The notes below the pieces were generated by a model. It did no database searches and was not told the DNA's origin. It was given only the letters and a program-made list of their open reading frames with translations. A stretch of DNA of 64,000 nucleotides from Epithemia pelagica (taxonomy: Eukaryota > Bacillariophyta > Bacillariophyceae > Surirellales > Surirellaceae): the NCBI GenBank assembly GCA_946965045.2, contig OX337236.1, positions 2,666,001-2,730,000 of the forward strand, in the 5' to 3' direction. The translations under genes were made by a program, and so were the position numbers. This document shows positions 21,201 to 28,774 of this stretch, one piece after another (within the stretch, counting starts at the first letter, position 1; each line of letters starts with the position of its first letter).

Positions 21201-23278
21201 GGGGGAGAGCTTGGAGAACTACTAGGGGACCCACTCGGGCTGGAACTGGGGTCGTTACTTGGAGCACTGCTTGGCACTGAACTCGGACTCGAGCTCGGCG
21301 AAGAGCTAGGAGATTCGCTTGAATAGGACGGTTTCCAGCTCGGACTTGAGCTCGGAGATGAGCTCGGAGATTCACTTGGACTCGAACTAGGCATGGCGCT
21401 CGGTTCGGCACTGGGCTCAGAACTAGGCGACACACTCGGTTCAGCACTGGGCACAGAACTAGGCGACACACTCGGAACGGAACTTGGACTGTCGCTGGGC
21501 GAGCTGCTCGGGAGACTTGATGGCTTGGAACTGGGATCCATGCTTGGGGATGTACTCGGCGATGAACTGGGCGAAGAGCTCGGGACACTGCTTGGGTGTC
21601 CACTCGCCACCACAGTCGGGGATTCGCTGGGGACAGACGACGAACAAATCACGGAAATGGTAACACGATCCAATCCAATCTTTCCATGAACCACTGCTAG
21701 CGCAAAATTCAAAAGATCACCTTCGTCCGTTGGAAGAGTTGCAGTGAACTGACGACTAACTTGCTTTGTGTCACTGTTCACGGTGGCTTCGGAAATGTGC
21801 AAATCAACGCCATTACTTGTCGCGGCATGTCCATTGGCATAAACTTTGAACAAGCTGCTCGTGCCCAGGTACATAAAAATAGACCGGGGACGATGGTCCA
21901 TGTATTCAAAGATAGTGAACGAAATCGTTGCATGATGAGAGCCTGCGGGAAGCTGGAAGAGTTTGTACAAATGACCATGAGTACCTGTGGTCTGCATCAC
22001 GGTATTACCTTGCGGGCCCATGTAGGCCGCAACACCACCCTTATACAAATCATGAGGTCCCAAATCTTGCATGTCATCATGGATGACGACAGTGCCATCT
22101 GGATAGTCCAAACAATCAGACGGTTCTGTCAAAGGAGGACAACGATCAGGCAGAGAACAAGGGATGATGTAGTCGTACTGGTGAATCTGCTTGTCGTGAT
22201 TGGGAAGGTGTCCTTCGTTTTTTTCAATGCACTTGGGGTCCGGCATCTCAATATAGTAGTCTTCGAAGGTAATATCGTGGAAGTACAGAGTCACATTTGC
22301 ATAGCCGTCCACACAGACGGCCTCATAGTCTCCGACCAATCCATATCCCACGTATTTCGCACCAGGACATACCCATGTTTCCGTGTCAGCGTCCCTGTAT
22401 AAGACACCAACAGCGCAAACAGATGTTTTCTTCAGGAATTGAAATACAGCGAAACGGACAGTTGAATTCTTAAATTCCAACGGCTTCAGGTAGTGATTGT
22501 CCGCTTCCCAATCGGGATGCGAAGACACAAGGTCAGCTTCGTATGGGCACTCGTCCGTCGGTGATCCACTCGGGGATGAACTAGGACTTTCTGACGGTGA
22601 AGCAGAGGGTCCCATGCTGGGGTCCGAACTGGGGAGGGAGCTGGGCAGAGAACTGGGATCACTACTAGGTTGCGAGCTGGGGGAGACGGACGGTGTGGAA
22701 CTCGGAGCGGCACTCGGATTCTCCGAAGGAGAGGAACTCGGGGAAGCACTCTCAGTCATTGTAGGGACCATGCTCGGGGACGCCGAGGGAGAGGAACTCG
22801 GAGAAGCACTGGGGTTAGAACTGGGGGATGAACTGGGGCCGCTACTAGGCGTCTCGCTCGGACTGGAACTAGGAGAAGAGCTGGGAGAAGCGCTGGGAGA
22901 GGCACTGGATGTAATACTTGGGGGAGTACTGGGAGATGAACTAGGAGATGAACTCGGGGAGGCACTGGGCGTAGAACTGGGGGAGGAACTCGGTTGAGCA
23001 CTGGGTTGAGCACTGGGTTGAGCACTGGGTTGAGAACTGGGCTGAGAACTGGGACCTGACGTAGGAGGACTGGAAGGTGTTGAACTGGGCTCGGACGATG
23101 TATCGAAATGCAACATTTCAGGCTCTTCCTTAAAACAGGTAAAGTTGGTAATCGTCCTATTCACCTCGTCCTCAGGAGGATGCCATGTCACATCCGATCC
23201 GACATGATGATCTGCATGATCTGCAGCCGCAGCCGCCCCGCCCAAACTAAGGAGAATGGCGGCGGCGATCTTCAACAT
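9206..23278 (-). CDS. Giant secreted Pro-Ser repeat / Cys-module mosaic protein, copy 2 (4690 aa, complete)
   Basis: This is a single uninterrupted frame from ATG 23278 to TAA at 9206. Order of regions (approximate residues): signal peptide 1-20; Pro-Ser repeats 63-241; module A 241-545; repeats to 1043; module B1 1043-1355; repeats; B2 1643-1955; repeats; B3 2291-2603; repeats to 2850; diverged module C 2853-3160; short repeat; module D 3203-3518; APTxxPT linker; near-identical modules E1 3543-3836 and E2 3836-4129; F 4129-4410; G 4410-4690. Most modules begin with CPY or CP, carry internal Cys and an F-x-Y/F-x-x-PC segment, then a second half rich in beta-type strands (R-T-Y/F-I-x-P ... FxL) that may be a jelly-roll sandwich (inference). 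There is no C-terminal transmembrane or GPI signal, so secretion is likely. The mosaic resembles adhesive or mucilage proteins reported from raphid diatoms, but I do not see their GDPH tetrapeptide. Function remains inferred. Confidence 0.9.
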   Translation of the reverse strand: MLKIAAAILLSLGGAAAAADHADHHVGSDVTWHPPEDEVNRTITNFTCFKEEPEMLHFDTSSEPSSTPSSPPTSGPSSQPSSQPSAQPSAQPSAQPSSSPSSTPSASPSSSPSSSPSTPPSITSSASPSASPSSSPSSSPSETPSSGPSSSPSSNPSASPSSSPSASPSMVPTMTESASPSSSPSENPSAAPSSTPSVSPSSQPSSDPSSLPSSLPSSDPSMGPSASPSESPSSSPSGSPTDECPYEADLVSSHPDWEADNHYLKPLEFKNSTVRFAVFQFLKKTSVCAVGVLYRDADTETWVCPGAKYVGYGLVGDYEAVCVDGYANVTLYFHDITFEDYYIEMPDPKCIEKNEGHLPNHDKQIHQYDYIIPCSLPDRCPPLTEPSDCLDYPDGTVVIHDDMQDLGPHDLYKGGVAAYMGPQGNTVMQTTGTHGHLYKLFQLPAGSHHATISFTIFEYMDHRPRSIFMYLGTSSLFKVYANGHAATSNGVDLHISEATVNSDTKQVSRQFTATLPTDEGDLLNFALAVVHGKIGLDRVTISVICSSSVPSESPTVVASGHPSSVPSSSPSSSPSTSPSMDPSSKPSSLPSSSPSDSPSSVPSVSPSSVPSAEPSVSPSSEPSAEPSAMPSSSPSESPSSSPSSSPSWKPSYSSESPSSSPSSSPSSVPSSAPSNDPSSSPSGSPSSSPSSPPSSNPSSSPSASPSESPSESPSSSPSESPSSSPSAQPSTEPSSMPSNKPSASSENPSSSPSASPSANPSSSPSSSPSAIPSASPSSMPSTSPSSSPSSSPSSSPSESPSNSPSSSPSSNPSSSPSAEPSSSPSEMPSTPPSITRSVHPSESPSSSPSNQPTITQSVHPSESPSSQPSASPSGSPSAEPSASPSSSPSATPSSSPSSSPSSSPSDSPSSSPSDSPSASPSSSPSSSPSSSPSSSPSAIPSSSPSSSPSWKPSYSSENPSSTPSSEPSASPSASPSGSPSSAPSSSPSTSPSSAPSSSPSTSPSSAPSSSPSSSPSSSPSSSPSASPSTSPSSSPSSSPSSTPTEECPYDAKYVIEHSNAYPLDILITIYAWNNESVTAGVHQYVKEGSLCAFFTHYHDLDDKYVCADGGLDVGFGHHDNYTAKCDDGFAKFDIYAWDITFTGLSLDSDSVHDACHEKFIEKEWSKIKKFSYKVPCNLPTRCPYPEVPDCYDFLSSNSDGTTFVSETMYSDAEVDTWVNTYHVMWGTHPVAVLKKNHTMVAKSVHIPAYTELVIARFSLIVKNVNAHEGIGFSFSNDEEIWDITNLHDPKTYSNGLHASLTKEENVPEGYHILHLEVYLTPKFYQENVVTITFFAHHDGWQFGILSYSMDLQCYAPSSNPSESPSALPSSSPSMSPSASPSSSPSLEPSSSPSLSPSSSPSSSPSIRPSSEPSSSPSSSPSEYPSSSPSASPSSSPSSSPTITSSVHPSESPSSSPSMSPTITASVHPSESPSASPSESPSESPSAAPSSAPSSNPSSSPSASPSSSPSSAPSSIPSSDPSSSPSHNPSSSPSSNPSALPSSSPSSSPSWQPSYSSENPSSSPSSEPSANPSASPSGSPSSAPSSSPSTSPSSAPSSSPSSSPSSSPSSSPSASPSSSPSSSPSSSPSTSPSSSPSSSPSSTPTEECPYDAKYVIEHSNAYPLDILITIYAWNNESVTAGVHQYVKEGSLCAFFTHYHDLDDKYVCADGGLDVGFGHHDNYTAKCDDGFAKFDIYAWDITFTGLSLDSDSVHDACHEKFIEKEWSKIKKFSYKVPCNLPPRCPYPEVPDCYDFLSSNSDGTTFVSETMYSDAEVDTWVNTYHGMWGTHPVAVLKKNHTMVAKSVHIPAYTELVIARFSLIVKNVNAHEGIGFSFSNDEEIWDITNLHDPKTYSNGLHASLTKEENVPEGYHILHLEVYLTPKFYQENVVTITFFAHHDGWQFGILSYSMDLQCYAPSSNPSESPSALPSSSPSMSPSASPSSSPSSEPSSSPSSEPSASPSSSPSSSPSSSPSASPSASPSSEPSSNPSSSPSSSPSSEPSSPPSMTSSSEPSSSPSSSPSASPSSLPSSPPSASPSSSPSASPSSSPSASPSSSPSSSPSMLPTITASVHPSESPSNSPSNQPTITASDHPSESPSASPSESPSDSPSTEPSSAPSSNPSSSPSASPSAVPSSSPSSNPSSSPSESPSSSPSESPSSSPSESPSAVPSSSPSWKPSYSSENPSSSPSSSPSSSPSGSPSSSPSSSPSSSPSSAPSSSPSASPSSSPSSSPSSSPSTSPSSSPSSSPSSTPTEECPYDAKYVIEHSNAYPLDILITIYAWNNESVTAGVHQYVKEGSLCAFFTHYHDLDDKYVCADGGLDVGFGHHDNYTAKCDDGFAKFDIYAWDITFTGLSLDSDSVHDACHEKFIEKEWSKIKKFSYKVPCNLPPRCPYPEVPDCYDFLSSNSDGTTFVSETMYSDAEVDTWVNTYHGMWGTHPVAVLKKNHTMVAKSVHIPAYTELVIARFSLIVKNVNAHEGIGLSYDNDHEIWDITNLHDPKTYSNGLHASLVKEENAHTGYHILHLEVYLTPKFYQHNVVTITFFTHHDGWQFGILSYSMDLQCYAPSSNPSESPSALPSSSPSMSPSASPSSSPSSEPSSSPSSEPSASPSSSPSSSPSSLPSASPSAAPSSSPSASPSALPSFEPSSSPSSSPSSSPSSEPSSAPSITASSEPSESPSNTPSESPSSLPSSSPSVSPSESPSSAPSSAPSSSPSTSPSSSPSASPSSSPSNSPSTAPSVSDSEAPSESPSESPSSSPSSSPSSSPSSNPSLAPTVDYSVHPSESPSNSPSESPSSSPSGSPSLSPSSSPSSSPSKKSDTCPYSAIFLGEPEAAPFHNLITIYAWDKETVTVEVHQHVKKTSLCGLMVDFEEPSGGTRVCHTGGANVPYGRSDRYTAKCDEYGYAYFDIYAFDTTYTSVVHDVPEDCSHENIIPSSGEQVKKFSYKVPCMLYDFCEHPGPSDCDSFYEENGHGVILSEDMKLQEHVDSYLDGVAGEIGDRKHLVLIPAPYWLFKNIWVPSKTETVGMEIVIVEKIENRPHHIIVSLDDKHSRVKIPQGDSDVELPNKVYLKVEDLHWGTEDYYARKIWLHFQPHHYPHDVLKVGFRVAHGIVGIESMHVSMQCYTPSSPPSTSPSALPSASPSSSPSASPSLSPSSMPSSSPSKFCPDSVHMESSASEEEYSLVKIAAAGNNEIMLDVFQYLAPTVEELATYLPGNEESGVGSECYNEKKGTNMDTPYGHVGRYTAVCVKDMAEIDVYVRDSSFSEDADHNPPEGCAISSSDNVKHFRYMVECVENPRCPYPVLEECVDVLARSSDVNVHEIMFDDMVDGNGVEEYIGAIPGSFGHEGDKIDAAVIAGNSPIHVYRSLSVPKNTAQVTVSFMTLEHKDESRPANMTLSGSNFEIPIYHEDRENELLDNGVHIHHVKTMDMQSISDVVIRQFTLVFSSSHNHYPSDVFGILIVIPKGTLGIKDFSVDIQCYAPTAAPTLTPTSVPTSVPTLPPTDVCPYVQDATPPGDNSIDIATDEEEIPVQAVSYNSSAVVVAVEQLWWYDPVCKYAAYYKPYDSTKTIQSTDHMCDEQNEVAHGESFEYTIQCYQGMAQIEIFLYEPMFPENPTHHHVYGQCSDMKEFSMGEESDHIQRFIYEFPCEEMRPICEPEDYDCDDDVTRSIRDWSSAVSSNHYNYTSRTYIPPSSSVSLSVKFTLDVKHDGDLMVSVGKWPTLHMGHFTAYGHENSFEYTFGDEVPVRVTCTDGSASATSQCDVTMAIHADLFDSSFYLGFSFKEDYFVVDNVSIHAFCEGCPYVQDATPPGDNSIDIATDEEEIPVQAVSYNSSAVVVAVEQLWWYDPVCKYAAYYKPYDSTKTIQSTDHMCDEQNEVTHGEAFQYTIQCYQGMAQIEIFLYEPMFPENPTHHHVYGQCTDMKSISESDKIQRFIYEFPCEEMRLDCEPEDYDCDDDVTRSIRDWSSAVSSNHYNYTSRTYIPPSSSTSLSVKFTLDVKHDGDLMISVGKKPTLKMGHFAAIGQDNSFEYTFGDEVPVSVSCTVGSGSATSQCDVTMFVDADMFDDIFYLGFSFKDGHFVVDNVSIYAYCEGCPYVEQMEPSSSITHNPLEPPIYILDYGHTDVTFLVKQEFLDDTLCLLSVLYDKKEHGGIVETCANTSNVEPGEPEVHTAQCVNGKVTVTVFAYDEKLVAGDHIDVPDKCHVIDSDHTHKYVFTLPCSYGPPACKPEEDEPCGSEVTKTAGDWSTYLSHYGTKIVGQTYILPEKTSSITAEFSLTKEALGDLIVMAGKHDFRIGTFAPGDSEDHLSGQFPDNVGVVVSCYPSTTHCHVGMTVPSSFFQTPDVFFLAFKTQVGTLTVDVDSVRVRSNCESKCPAEIDWGTTKPPIPHSAVRLIRQTPTTVTVKVAQEWTNSVCRMLVNYTDNYLSTPHCHDYHAVPYGELKDEFTIDCAADGYARGTVHAFDEFFGDVIEGTLAMKCPDPKSFHESGYRLDFAYPCDVYCPTPEPERMPIEIDALGLAQTVKENGKKFIKIPRDIEAARTVVLPPSLTTLTIKFDLHKSDGPAGTLLLTVGYTRLHLDSFSVGTWDDDSYYMDAYEPNDVFVSISSSSSTKTSFTITISNIEPFSHDRRVNFAIEMKNMDIIVSPIYMNGS
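15470..20150. repeat. Three near-identical 0.94 kb module B copies separated by Pro-Ser repeats
   Basis: Module B occurs at about 19215-20150, 17413-18349 and 15470-16405, with spacings of 1800 and 1944 bp. A fourth copy lies at 1-958 in the neighbouring gene. DNA identity is nearly complete, including silent sites, while the intervening Pro-Ser tracts differ in length and order. This points to recent duplication or ongoing gene conversion of the modules. Confidence 0.85.
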
Positions 23279-25757
23279 GATGAAAGCTCCAACTTTTTTT
23301 GTTTTTTTTTGTTTCTTTAACGGAACTTTCTGTATCTCTCGCCTCTTGGTTGCGATCTACTTGAAGTTGACTTGCGTTCTTCCTTCTCTTCTTGTTGCTG
23401 TTTGTTTGGTTTGGTTCTTCTTGGTGGCTTTCAGATTGATGATATATCGATGGATCCTTGTCTGTCTAAAAGCACCAGGCCAAAAAGAATGAACGACTGT
23501 GATTCTCGATGGCCTCTGTTTTTCTCCGATTGAAACGGTTTTGGTTGGAGGGCTTACTGTTGTTGCCACGTGTCGTGCTCGGATTCTTGCTGGGGCGGTC
23601 TCTTGCGTATTGGGTAAACCAAAATGTTACTCTCGAAAGCGTTCCAAAATTGTTCAACTCCATGTTCTAATCAATGGAGAATTCATTTGATCACTGGAAA
23701 TTATGACCAAATGTGAAGGGCAATGATTTTCTCAATGACTCTAAACGTAGATTTCTGTATGGGATAATGGCCATCTTTGTACAGTATTACAGGTCTAAAC
23801 CGCTAGGGTTCGCTAGGTGTGATCATAAATTCTAATCAGCATCTAGAAGTAGATCTTGATTTAGCTCAAAGAGCTAAAACATTTTCCTTGAAAAGACTTT
23901 ATCGTTCTTACTTGTTGAGGCAAAGTAGAAGACCTAAAAATGTGGGACACTTGTTTCCGAGCGGGGTGCCCTTCTTTCGTGATTCGATAGTGTACACTCT
24001 TTCTTTCCAAGCACCTGTGTCAGACGCCAAGATTGCCGAGGAGTGGGAAGATATAAAATCAATGTACTATTATCCTATTAGTAACTTCACTCGCTAGCGT
24101 TTATCATTGTCATGTCTGTGCCTCAGACTATGATTACTGTCCCAAGAAGAACTCATTCACTGGATGGGCAGGACAATTTCTACTCTACAAACTCTACGAG
24201 TACTCGTATTCATGTCTTGGGCCAGCGAGAAGACAGAGAATTATGTTCGGAAACCTGCAGTTTTCTCGGGAGACGTGATCTGGTTTGGGGCAGGACGTCT
24301 TACTTTGGTGAAGATTCCCAGAGTATAACTGGCTTTTCTATAGAGAATTGTGTAGGGTTCAGGTTTCTCGGGACAGACGTGATCTGTGGTTTTGAGTAGA
24401 TTCCAAGACTACAACCGGTTTTTTTATAGAGATTTCTGTACTCTACAAATCACACATAGTCTCGACGTCCGTCCTGCTCTATACGTCCAAGAGGATAGTT
24501 TTCAAGAGTACTATGAATCTTTATTGTAAACTTTCCATACAGCCTCATCGACCGCTGGGGAAACGTATATGTACCGATATATATTGGATCAGTCGCACAT
24601 ACACCGTCGGAACAACTTCCGTGCGACGAAACAGCCAAACACAACAACACAATGGGGTTGTGGAAGTTGGAACCACTCGAGTCGACAACAACATACCTCT
24701 CTCGGAAAAAGTCATGAATCGATGTATACAATGTGTTTGTTTTACTGCAATTCCAAGTCAGTCGAATGGTTCGCTCACTCTTTGTCACAATGCACAAAGG
24801 AACGAGTCGATAGACCCATTCTTTGTCCGAGGAACACCACCACACGCAGTCAAATGTCCTTCTGCCCAGAAAAAAAACACATTCAGGCATGTGCCGTCTC
24901 TCTCTCTTTTCCAGAGACCTCTCTCTCTCTCTCGCTCTTCTTTTGGAAACCACATCTTGTCTCGCATCGTGTCTGGACCAAGGAGTATTCTACTACACCC
25001 ACACCTGGACCCCGAACCAAGGGACCGTTTGTTTCCGTGCACACACGAGAGGAGTGTTTCGTGTGTTTGGAACACCAACGAGGAGCGCACAACCGGAACC
25101 AGGCGCACCAACAATCCATCCAAACCAGGAGAATTCGGACAAGTACCTAGGTAGTCGTGCTAGAGAACAACACGGTTTGGTGTGGCGGGTAGTCCGTGAC
25201 GACCGACCATGACAAATCGTAGGAGTCTGGAACTAATGCGGCTGCTGGAATACCCGATTGTCGTGTGCATTGTGGTGTGTATGTTGTGGTGTGGTCCGGT
25301 TTAATACTTGTGTGCCGCAACAACGGCAAACAGAGACCACACCCCAACCACATCCTCCCGTGTTTCTTCGGTTTCGGTTCGTGTTCGTCTTGTGTGTTTC
25401 TTGTGGTGATGCGCTTCCACAAAGACACGAACGAGATGATTCGATTCGTCTCGTCCCCCTCCTTCTTTCTTGGAAGTGCTCTCACGTTGCCCTCTAAAAA
25501 AAAATGTGTTTCTTCACAATGTGGAGAGCTCGGTATGCGTTGTGTGTGGAACACAACGCCAATCTCCTGCCTCGTCCAATGGATTCCTCTAGGTAGTAGC
25601 TTGTGGTGGAGAGTGCGTCGTTGTATAGAGTCGGATGGATTGTTGCTACGAGTAGAGTGCCTCGTCTAGAGAGAACACATGCGCGAAACAACGACATGCC
25701 GTGCATTCCGTAACATCGAATACTGTGACCCGTTTTTTGGTGTTTTAGAGTATTCTA
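23279..25757. other. Intergenic region with a degenerate tandem repeat
   Basis: About 2.5 kb without a supportable gene. It holds the promoter and A-rich leader of copy 2 and the 3' flank of the TPR gene. Around 24270-24345 and 24365-24440 a diverged unit of about 95 bp is repeated in tandem: tctcggga(ca)gacgtgatctg, then gattcc, then tatagaga. CT-rich microsatellite tracts occur near 24895-24945. ORFs here (24450-24953 minus, 24513-25154 plus) look like chance frames. Confidence 0.55.
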
Positions 25758-28223
25758 TTATTGAAACAAGCTCTTGATCCATACCAACAACAAGAAGCAA
25801 ACCAAAAGGGTCCGATACCGGGTCAAGAGGGTTCCAACTTTGCGCAGCAATCGGACGCCATACCACACACGTTGTCCCGTGGTGAGATAGGACTGCAAGT
25901 GTTGAGGTTGAATCCCATGACAGGTCCGGACAATGCGTGACGCGGTGCGATCCGACAAGGGGACACCCGCCAGGGAGGCATAGTGTTGGATTTGATGGGT
26001 CGAGGTGGAATGCAAGGCGGCACAAATCATGTTTTGCGTCGAGGGAGACGACAAGGTTTGGAGCCATTGACGACCAGCACCACCCAAGAGATTGTTCCCT
26101 TTGGTCTGGCTGTTGCTGTTGCTGCTACTCGGAAGTCCAAACGGACTGTTCCCACCCAAGGCTGCCCCCAACAAGGAGGAGGCCATACCATCCGGAAACA
26201 AGCCTCCCATCAAGTTGGGCATGGGCATGTCCGCCACACTACTACCACCACCACCATTGTCGTCATTGGATCCCAAGAGTGCCGAAAACAAATCCTTGGC
26301 GGCGGCTGGATTGGACGACGACGATGACGACAAGAACCCGTCTCCCATCCTGGAAAGCAAGGGCGATGCTGACGATGATGACGAAAGAGAGGCAAAGGGT
26401 TGTGGAGTCGCCTCGCTTCCTCCGCCCGTCGCCGTGGCATCTTCTCCTCGCAACAATTGTCCATACAATTCGACCGCCTTGCGATCGCCCAAAAAGGCGG
26501 CTTGTCGGGCATCGTTGCGAGCCGCCTGGAGTTGTTCGGTCGTTGTTGTTGTCGTCGTTGTTGTCGTCCGGCCACTGGTCGTCACCGTGGCCAGGGCCAA
26601 ACGTGCCTTGGCCCGTCGATACAAGGCTCGAGCCTTGAGTGTGGGAGAAATGGCCGCCACCTCCAAGACTTGATGGCAGGCTTGCAGGGCGGCTTCTAAA
26701 TCGGACGTATCTCCCAATTTCAAGGCACACAAGGCTTGGTGCAAACGACAGGTACACAATTCTTCCATGGTCTCCATCCACAAGGACGATGAGGATTGTG
26801 GTGATTGTGATTCGGATTGCTGTTGCTGCTGCTGCAAGGCATGGATTCCGTAGGCAGCCTGGCCAAAGCATTGGACGGCTCGTCGATAGTCACCGGCATC
26901 GTGCCATTCCTTTCCTCGACTTCGTAGTTGTTGAGTCCATTCTCGCATCTCTTGCAGAGTCCAATCATGACTGTCCCAATCCATGGACATTGGCACTCCA
27001 AGGTCGTTGTCGTCGTCCTTGTCATTTTCGTCCTTGTCATTTTCTGGTTCGGGATCGTCCTGGTCCTCGTCCTTGTCGTCCTTCTCCTTCTCGTCGTCGT
27101 CCTGTTCCATGCTTGGTTCCACGAATTGATCCTCCTCGTCGTCATCCTCCTCGTCCTCCTCCTGGACGGTTTGATCGGGGTCATTGGCAGTATTCCTGGA
27201 TTCCACTGTGGTTGTTGCATCGGGTGACGAGGACGACACGAGGGGTTCCTCTTTTTCTTCTTCCTTTTCTTTTTCCTCCTTCTCTGTGACTGGATCCTTC
27301 TCTTTGTCTTCTTCTTCTTCCAGGCGCACCAATACGTCTGTTTCCCCCTCTTCTTCTTCTTCTTCTTCCACAGGACGGTGACGGTCCTCGTCCCTCTCTG
27401 GCTCGTTTTCCTGGACCGTGCTGGTGGGTTCCGTTTCTCCCCCCGACACTGTGGAATCTGTCCGACTCGTCAAAGTCGTTGTCGTCGTTCCATTCGTGGA
27501 CCGTACTGGTGCGGCCCAGGAAACGACACGTTTGCCGTCGAGACCCTGGACAGTCTGGAAGAAAATATCACACAACGACGACGACGACACGAAAGAATCG
27601 GATGCTGGCACCACCACAGTCTCTTGGGTTCCACTAAGAGTTTCATTCGTCATGTGGATCCATGCTTCCAGGACATGGCAGACATGGCAAACGGTCGACA
27701 ATCGACCCACTACTGGAGATTGATTTAGCAGGAGAGGATCCTGTGGTGGACGACTGCGACCCCGATTCCGACGATGGCGACGTCCGGGTGGTGCATCCTC
27801 TTGTGTGGGAATCCACACAAGTTTCACGTCTGGTGAGGAGTGTGGGGGACTGTTATTGTTGTTGTGGATGGTTTCGCGTTCGGTTTCTTCTTGTTGTTCT
27901 AGTTGTTTGGGTGATACAGTCTGGTTGGGTTCCTGCTTCGACTCGTTGGTCGTTGTAGTGGTTGTATTGGAGGAGAGACTGTCGTCGGGTGATGGTGGTT
28001 CTTGTGGTTGTTCTTGTTCTTGTTCGTCCTCTTCCAGGGATGTTGTTGTGCTTCCTCCTCCTCGAAGAATCGTCCATCTTGTTCTAGCAGTCGTTGTTGT
28101 TGGTATCGTCCTCCTACAGTCCTTGTGACAAGCGGCTGCCGTTGCCGTTGCGGTTGGCACCGAGAATGGTACTCCGACAAGGACGACAAGAAGAAGAAGA
28201 AGCAGCTGGACCAGCATCCCCAT
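25758..28223 (-). CDS. Signal-peptide TPR protein with acidic region and C-terminal membrane anchor
   Basis: The chosen start, ATG 28223, has an A at -3 and puts a strong hydrophobic signal (LVQLLLLLLVVLVGVPFS) at the N-terminus. An in-frame ATG at 28403 would add 60 Arg/Pro-rich residues ahead of it. The 821-residue product has a Ser/Thr-rich and then extremely Glu/Asp-rich middle (about 270-415). A TPR-like helical array follows at about 415-545 (W-x-Q-Q-L-R-S-R-G-K-E-W-H-D-A-G-D-Y-R-R-A and later LYRRAKARLAL). Then come a low-complexity segment and a small C-terminal helical segment. A hydrophobic tail (TLLVCFLLLVWIKSLFQ) ends the protein. TPR plus a C-terminal anchor recalls Hsp70/Hsp90-binding membrane receptors such as OEP61, but the N-terminal signal differs from those. 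ER or secretory membrane location is inference; a plastid route is possible because F follows the hydrophobic core. Confidence 0.75.
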   Translation of the reverse strand: MGMLVQLLLLLLVVLVGVPFSVPTATATAAACHKDCRRTIPTTTTARTRWTILRGGGSTTTSLEEDEQEQEQPQEPPSPDDSLSSNTTTTTTNESKQEPNQTVSPKQLEQQEETERETIHNNNNSPPHSSPDVKLVWIPTQEDAPPGRRHRRNRGRSRPPQDPLLLNQSPVVGRLSTVCHVCHVLEAWIHMTNETLSGTQETVVVPASDSFVSSSSLCDIFFQTVQGLDGKRVVSWAAPVRSTNGTTTTTLTSRTDSTVSGGETEPTSTVQENEPERDEDRHRPVEEEEEEEGETDVLVRLEEEEDKEKDPVTEKEEKEKEEEKEEPLVSSSSPDATTTVESRNTANDPDQTVQEEDEEDDDEEDQFVEPSMEQDDDEKEKDDKDEDQDDPEPENDKDENDKDDDNDLGVPMSMDWDSHDWTLQEMREWTQQLRSRGKEWHDAGDYRRAVQCFGQAAYGIHALQQQQQQSESQSPQSSSSLWMETMEELCTCRLHQALCALKLGDTSDLEAALQACHQVLEVAAISPTLKARALYRRAKARLALATVTTSGRTTTTTTTTTTEQLQAARNDARQAAFLGDRKAVELYGQLLRGEDATATGGGSEATPQPFASLSSSSSASPLLSRMGDGFLSSSSSSNPAAAKDLFSALLGSNDDNGGGGSSVADMPMPNLMGGLFPDGMASSLLGAALGGNSPFGLPSSSNSNSQTKGNNLLGGAGRQWLQTLSSPSTQNMICAALHSTSTHQIQHYASLAGVPLSDRTASRIVRTCHGIQPQHLQSYLTTGQRVWYGVRLLRKVGTLLTRYRTLLVCFLLLVWIKSLFQ

Positions 28224-28774
28224 TGTTGTTGATGTCGTTGTCCATTCTCTTTTTCGTCTTCTTCTTGTTCGTTGTGGTTGTGGTTTGGGCATCCCAGGCA
28301 TGAGGATCCAATCAAGATGGCACGGCGGCGGCAAATCCTGGGAATGTTCCTTTCGCATGGTCGGATCCAGTCGTCGTCTTGGTATGCTACAACGTTGCTG
28401 CATTATCCTGTCGTCACGAGGAGAATGATACTCGTAGCAGTAGTAAAAGAATCCAATTTCTCTCTTCTTCGTCCTCCTCCTCTTTGCTGATTGCCAAAAG
28501 ATCTCGGTGGATTGTGGATCGCGAGATGATGTCCCTCCCCTCCACGTGTCACATTCATCAACAACTACTCCCGAGCGATACCAAATAGTCGCATTAAATC
28601 CTTCACGACATAAATCATTGTTCGTTAGTTTTGATGACCAAAAAGCGATTCATATCCACTGAGAGTTGGCACGATATGGAACCCAACTCTCGATTCTCTC
28701 CATCTTGACACACCATGCATCCTATCTGTTGGTCGTTTCCATACTAGTAGTTCGTTGTGGGTCATCAGATCACC
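28224..28774. promoter_or_regulatory. Divergent promoter region between the TPR gene and the GT90-like gene
   Basis: About 550 bp separate two divergently transcribed genes. Part of it (28224-28403) could be coding if the upstream ATG of the TPR gene is used. No TATA box or defined element stands out. The region must supply both promoters. Confidence 0.4.

Noticed and set aside
24450-25210. Overlapping plus and minus frames of 110-213 codons
   Set aside because: They overlap each other on both strands and are rich in Arg/Ser/His from CT-rich microsatellites. No domain or conserved block is visible.
26092-28300. Several plus-strand frames over the TPR gene
   Set aside because: These have low-complexity composition and are complementary to a minus-strand gene with recognisable domains.
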